DNA of 62,000 nt, taken from NCBI GenBank assembly GCA_009746045.1, contig RPFO01000165.1, forward strand, positions 1,041,546 to 1,103,545, written 5' to 3'. This stretch comes from Mesostigma viride (lineage: Eukaryota > Streptophyta > Mesostigmatophyceae > Mesostigmatales > Mesostigmataceae). The notes below the pieces were generated by a model. It ran no database searches. It was not told the DNA's origin and was given only the letters and a program-made list of their open reading frames with translations. Positions 60,901 through 62,000 of the stretch are shown here, in pieces (position 1 is the first letter of the stretch; each line of letters begins with the position of its first letter). Position numbers and translations under genes: made by a program.

Positions 60901-62000
60901 CCCCACTTGAGGAAAACAACCGTTTCGTGGCAAAGGGGAGCATGGAATATGGGAGGCTGAACCGGCTTTTGTACCCTCCTGTAGAGAAGGAGCAGAGCAA
61001 TGTCCTTGACAACCTGTATCTGAAGCGCGAGAAGTGGGCATGTCGCTTTACGTGGCAGCACCTAACATATGGGCAATCGACAACTGGTAGGTCTGAATCG
61101 GAGCACTCTGCTATCAAAGTTGCCTTGGACAAGGGTACTGAGATTTATGAGCTCCCTGAAAGGCTGAGGGTGCTTAGGGAGAGAGCTGATAGGGCCTCAA
61201 AAGCTAACCAAGCAAGAGCCACCATTTTTCGTCTCAATCCAGCTCGTTATGGTACCAACCCCATCATGACCCATGCTTCATCCTTCATGTCTGAACAACC
61301 ATGCACCCGGTTCTCGGTAGAGCTTGCCGCATCACAGCACTATCGGGTTGAGCCGTCAGAGACTGCTAACGTGTTCAAGGTTTCCTTTGTTGGAGAATGT
61401 TCAAATGTGAAGGCGAAGCTTGATCTGTGCTTGGATTCCTGTGGTCAGGCACAAAAGGAACGTTTGGTTACGACCGGGGAGGACGGCCATGTTTTGGAGT
61501 GCACATGCCAATTTCCAACCTTTGTAGGCCTCCCATGCATGCCGCCATTGTTTAGCCGTTGAGGTGCATCTTCATCAGTGCAAGCAGGTGCCGATGCAAT
61601 TGGTGTGCGATAGGTGGAAGCAACCCAAGCCGGACACTATTGAGAGCCAGCTACAATTCCAACAGATGGTAACTGTACACCCTGAGAACAGCCGTGATGA
61701 TGATGTCAACGTGGATGTCGCTCAAGGCACGGAGCCTACGTATACTGACATTCTCGCTCACATGAAGGCATGGGCTTCTTTGGCGCATGAGGGTCGTTGT
61801 GGCTCGGATTTCCTCAGGCATTGTAAGTCATACTGGCAGCAGAAGAGACTGCCATCAAGTCAGGTGAGTCAGCCGGGAGGGGATGGAAGTGCTGCTCGCT
61901 TGGTAGAAAACCCTTTAGGTCCTCCACCCCGTGGTCGGGGAAAACAACCACGTAAACAAAGAGCACACCATCCCAACGAGCCACCCACGTCAAAACGCAA
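53999..62000 (+). CDS. MULE-type transposase with nested YqaJ nuclease and 2A-like leader, multi-exon, 3' end beyond window
   Basis: Exons are 53999(?)-54958, 55225-55371, 55570-55812, 56005-56963, 57450-57620, 58193-59905 and 60536-62000+, all GT-AG with matching phases. Domain order: Pro-rich leader ending in GDVEPNPGP; Q-rich exons with four 59-residue repeats; a Cys/His patch (KKCHFRS...CC...WFCSEH); a FAR1-like zinc domain (GLGCPWSISI...PCFQHNH); MULE DDE part 1 (D in SLDTTHGTN 58944, D in ALSDEDQAL 59130, C..H in LCIFHL 59187-59198); a PD-(D/E)XK YqaJ domain; MULE part 2 with the third acidic residue in GRSESEHS (E at 61095); SWIM finger CTC...LPC/RH. Such proteins cut out and insert DNA elements in the nucleus. 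A 4-bp ATGC duplication at 61535-61542 shifts the frame inside SWIM. After it the other frame stays open to the window end. The start codon is uncertain. Confidence 0.8.
54899..54937 (+). other. 2A-like ribosome-skipping motif
   Basis: Codons read LTRDGDVEPNPGP and the next residue is Asp-Pro. It contains every residue of the D(V/I)ExNPGP consensus. In 2A peptides the ribosome fails to join the last Gly to Pro, releasing the upstream product and continuing downstream. Here it would separate the leader from the nuclease-transposase. 2A-like motifs are known in some non-LTR retrotransposons and RNA viruses. A DNA transposon transposase is an unusual place. Confidence 0.75.
55225..55371 (+). CDS. 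Exon 2 (Q-rich)
   Basis: The acceptor is GGGCCAACAG and the donor is TGT|GTACGT, phase 0 both sides, 49 codons. It reads NQVPNHEAPAAHHTAG and ends CLQQSQYQIQYMRPLQC. Confidence 0.6.
55570..55812 (+). CDS. Exon 3 (Q-rich)
   Basis: The acceptor is TTTCCAACAG and the donor is GCATAT|GTAGGT, 81 codons in phase 0. It reads RSIQQEQSIRHERCVEQL, then a Q7 run from a CAA/CAG microsatellite. Confidence 0.65.
56005..56712 (+). repeat. Four tandem 177-bp repeats in coding sequence
   Basis: Starts are at 56004, 56181, 56358 and 56535, exactly 177 bp apart. Copies are virtually identical (one A/G change at CACCAACAG in copy 3). 177 is divisible by three, so the frame is kept. The other plus frames are also open and would give poly-Ala or Ser/His-rich text. 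Confidence 0.97.
56005..56963 (+). CDS. Exon 4 (four 59-residue Q/P repeats, Cys/His patch)
   Basis: The acceptor is TTTCCATTGCAG and the donor is AAAAG|GTATGA. Entry is phase 0 and exit phase 2. The repeats (PLQQPLQQPLPPPLQSG...) are followed by a segment with CHFRSAVKRCC and HWFCSEHATH that could bind zinc. Confidence 0.75.
57450..57620 (+). CDS. Exon 5 (Gly/Ser/Thr linker)
   Basis: The acceptor is TTTGTGGATGCAG and the donor is AAAGAA|GTACGT, phase 2 both sides. It reads SGQGTVTDVTVDIGEAVDM and HFDAGSGSNGTAPGPSSN, an unstructured linker. Confidence 0.65.
58193..59905 (+). CDS. Exon 6: FAR1-like domain, MULE core part 1, YqaJ part 1
   Basis: The acceptor is GCTCGTTGCAG, in phase with exon 5. 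The donor is CCTTG|GTATGT. It carries the FAR1-like zinc cluster, the first two catalytic Asp and the C..H of the MULE domain, then the N-terminal half of the nuclease. Confidence 0.85.
59395..60780 (+). other. YqaJ/lambda-exonuclease-type PD-(D/E)XK nuclease domain
   Basis: Motifs in order: KITASIFAAVLGM (about 59484, the R/K-IT-S entry helix), MLYGQIHEKTAVHDF (G..E..A, about 59655), ATPDGII (Asp at 59778), AVLEVKCHCPY (Glu 59823, Lys 59829), and after the 630-bp intron HFAQLQLQMHCC (the Q-Q-M helix, about 60612-60640) and VLLTWSRD. All residues expected for a Mg-dependent 5'-3' exonuclease/recombinase fold are present. Confidence 0.8.
60536..62000 (+). CDS. Exon 7: YqaJ part 2, MULE core part 2, SWIM finger, tail
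   Basis: The acceptor is CTTCTGTGCTTTCAG, in phase. After the nuclease helices it reads WACRFTWQHLTYGQSTTGR and SESEHSAIK (third acidic residue), then the SWIM finger CTCQFPTFVGLPC. The ATGC duplication at 61535-61542 puts RHCLAVEVHLHQCK in another frame, which stays open to 62000 with a basic/Pro tail. Without the shift the frame ends at TGA 61560. Confidence 0.8.

Overview
This is eukaryotic nuclear DNA, most likely from a transposon-rich, intron-rich alga or other protist. Genes are split by GT-AG introns, there are no operons or ribosome binding sites, and most of the window is nested mobile elements and minisatellites. One host gene has a plant-like BRO1 domain, which weakly favours the green lineage. 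The species cannot be fixed from sequence alone.

Layout. 1-7.2 kb: the 3' end of a family A element interrupting a gag-like pseudogene, a decayed LINE reverse transcriptase, a second LINE scrap and an L1-ORF1-like fragment. 8-10.2 kb: a family B element. 10.4-44.5 kb, minus strand: one BRO1-domain host gene rebuilt from 12 exons, nearly all with matching splice phases. Its introns hold almost all the DNA in between: a 10-bp minisatellite, a family C element, a large-inverted-repeat element, and a single 19.7-kb intron (20150-39858) packed with nested transposons. 45-53 kb: inverted repeats, 7-bp minisatellite, extreme C-rich arrays and dispersed repeats, with no credible gene. 54 kb to the end, plus strand: a large transposon gene of at least 7 exons.

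Two systems stand out. (1) The 3' gene encodes, in order, a leader ending in a 2A-like GDVEPNPGP motif, four identical 59-residue Q-rich repeats, a FAR1-like zinc domain, and a MULE DDE transposase. A complete YqaJ/lambda-exonuclease-type PD-(D/E)XK nuclease is spliced into the transposase catalytic core. A SWIM finger follows, broken by a 4-bp duplication. (2) At least six related subfamilies of non-autonomous elements share an A1-internal-B1A2-B2 architecture (split direct repeats, as in Ngaro/PAT tyrosine-recombinase retroelements). They have a common terminal motif and a perfect G-quadruplex-type tract as the A2/B2 spacer. Three insertions can be compared with empty sites inside this same window, and each is precise with no target-site duplication.

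The nested insertions give a relative history: family D and G elements entered the BRO1 intron, TTAA (piggyBac-like) elements landed in them, family A and F elements landed in those, and a hAT element sits in G.
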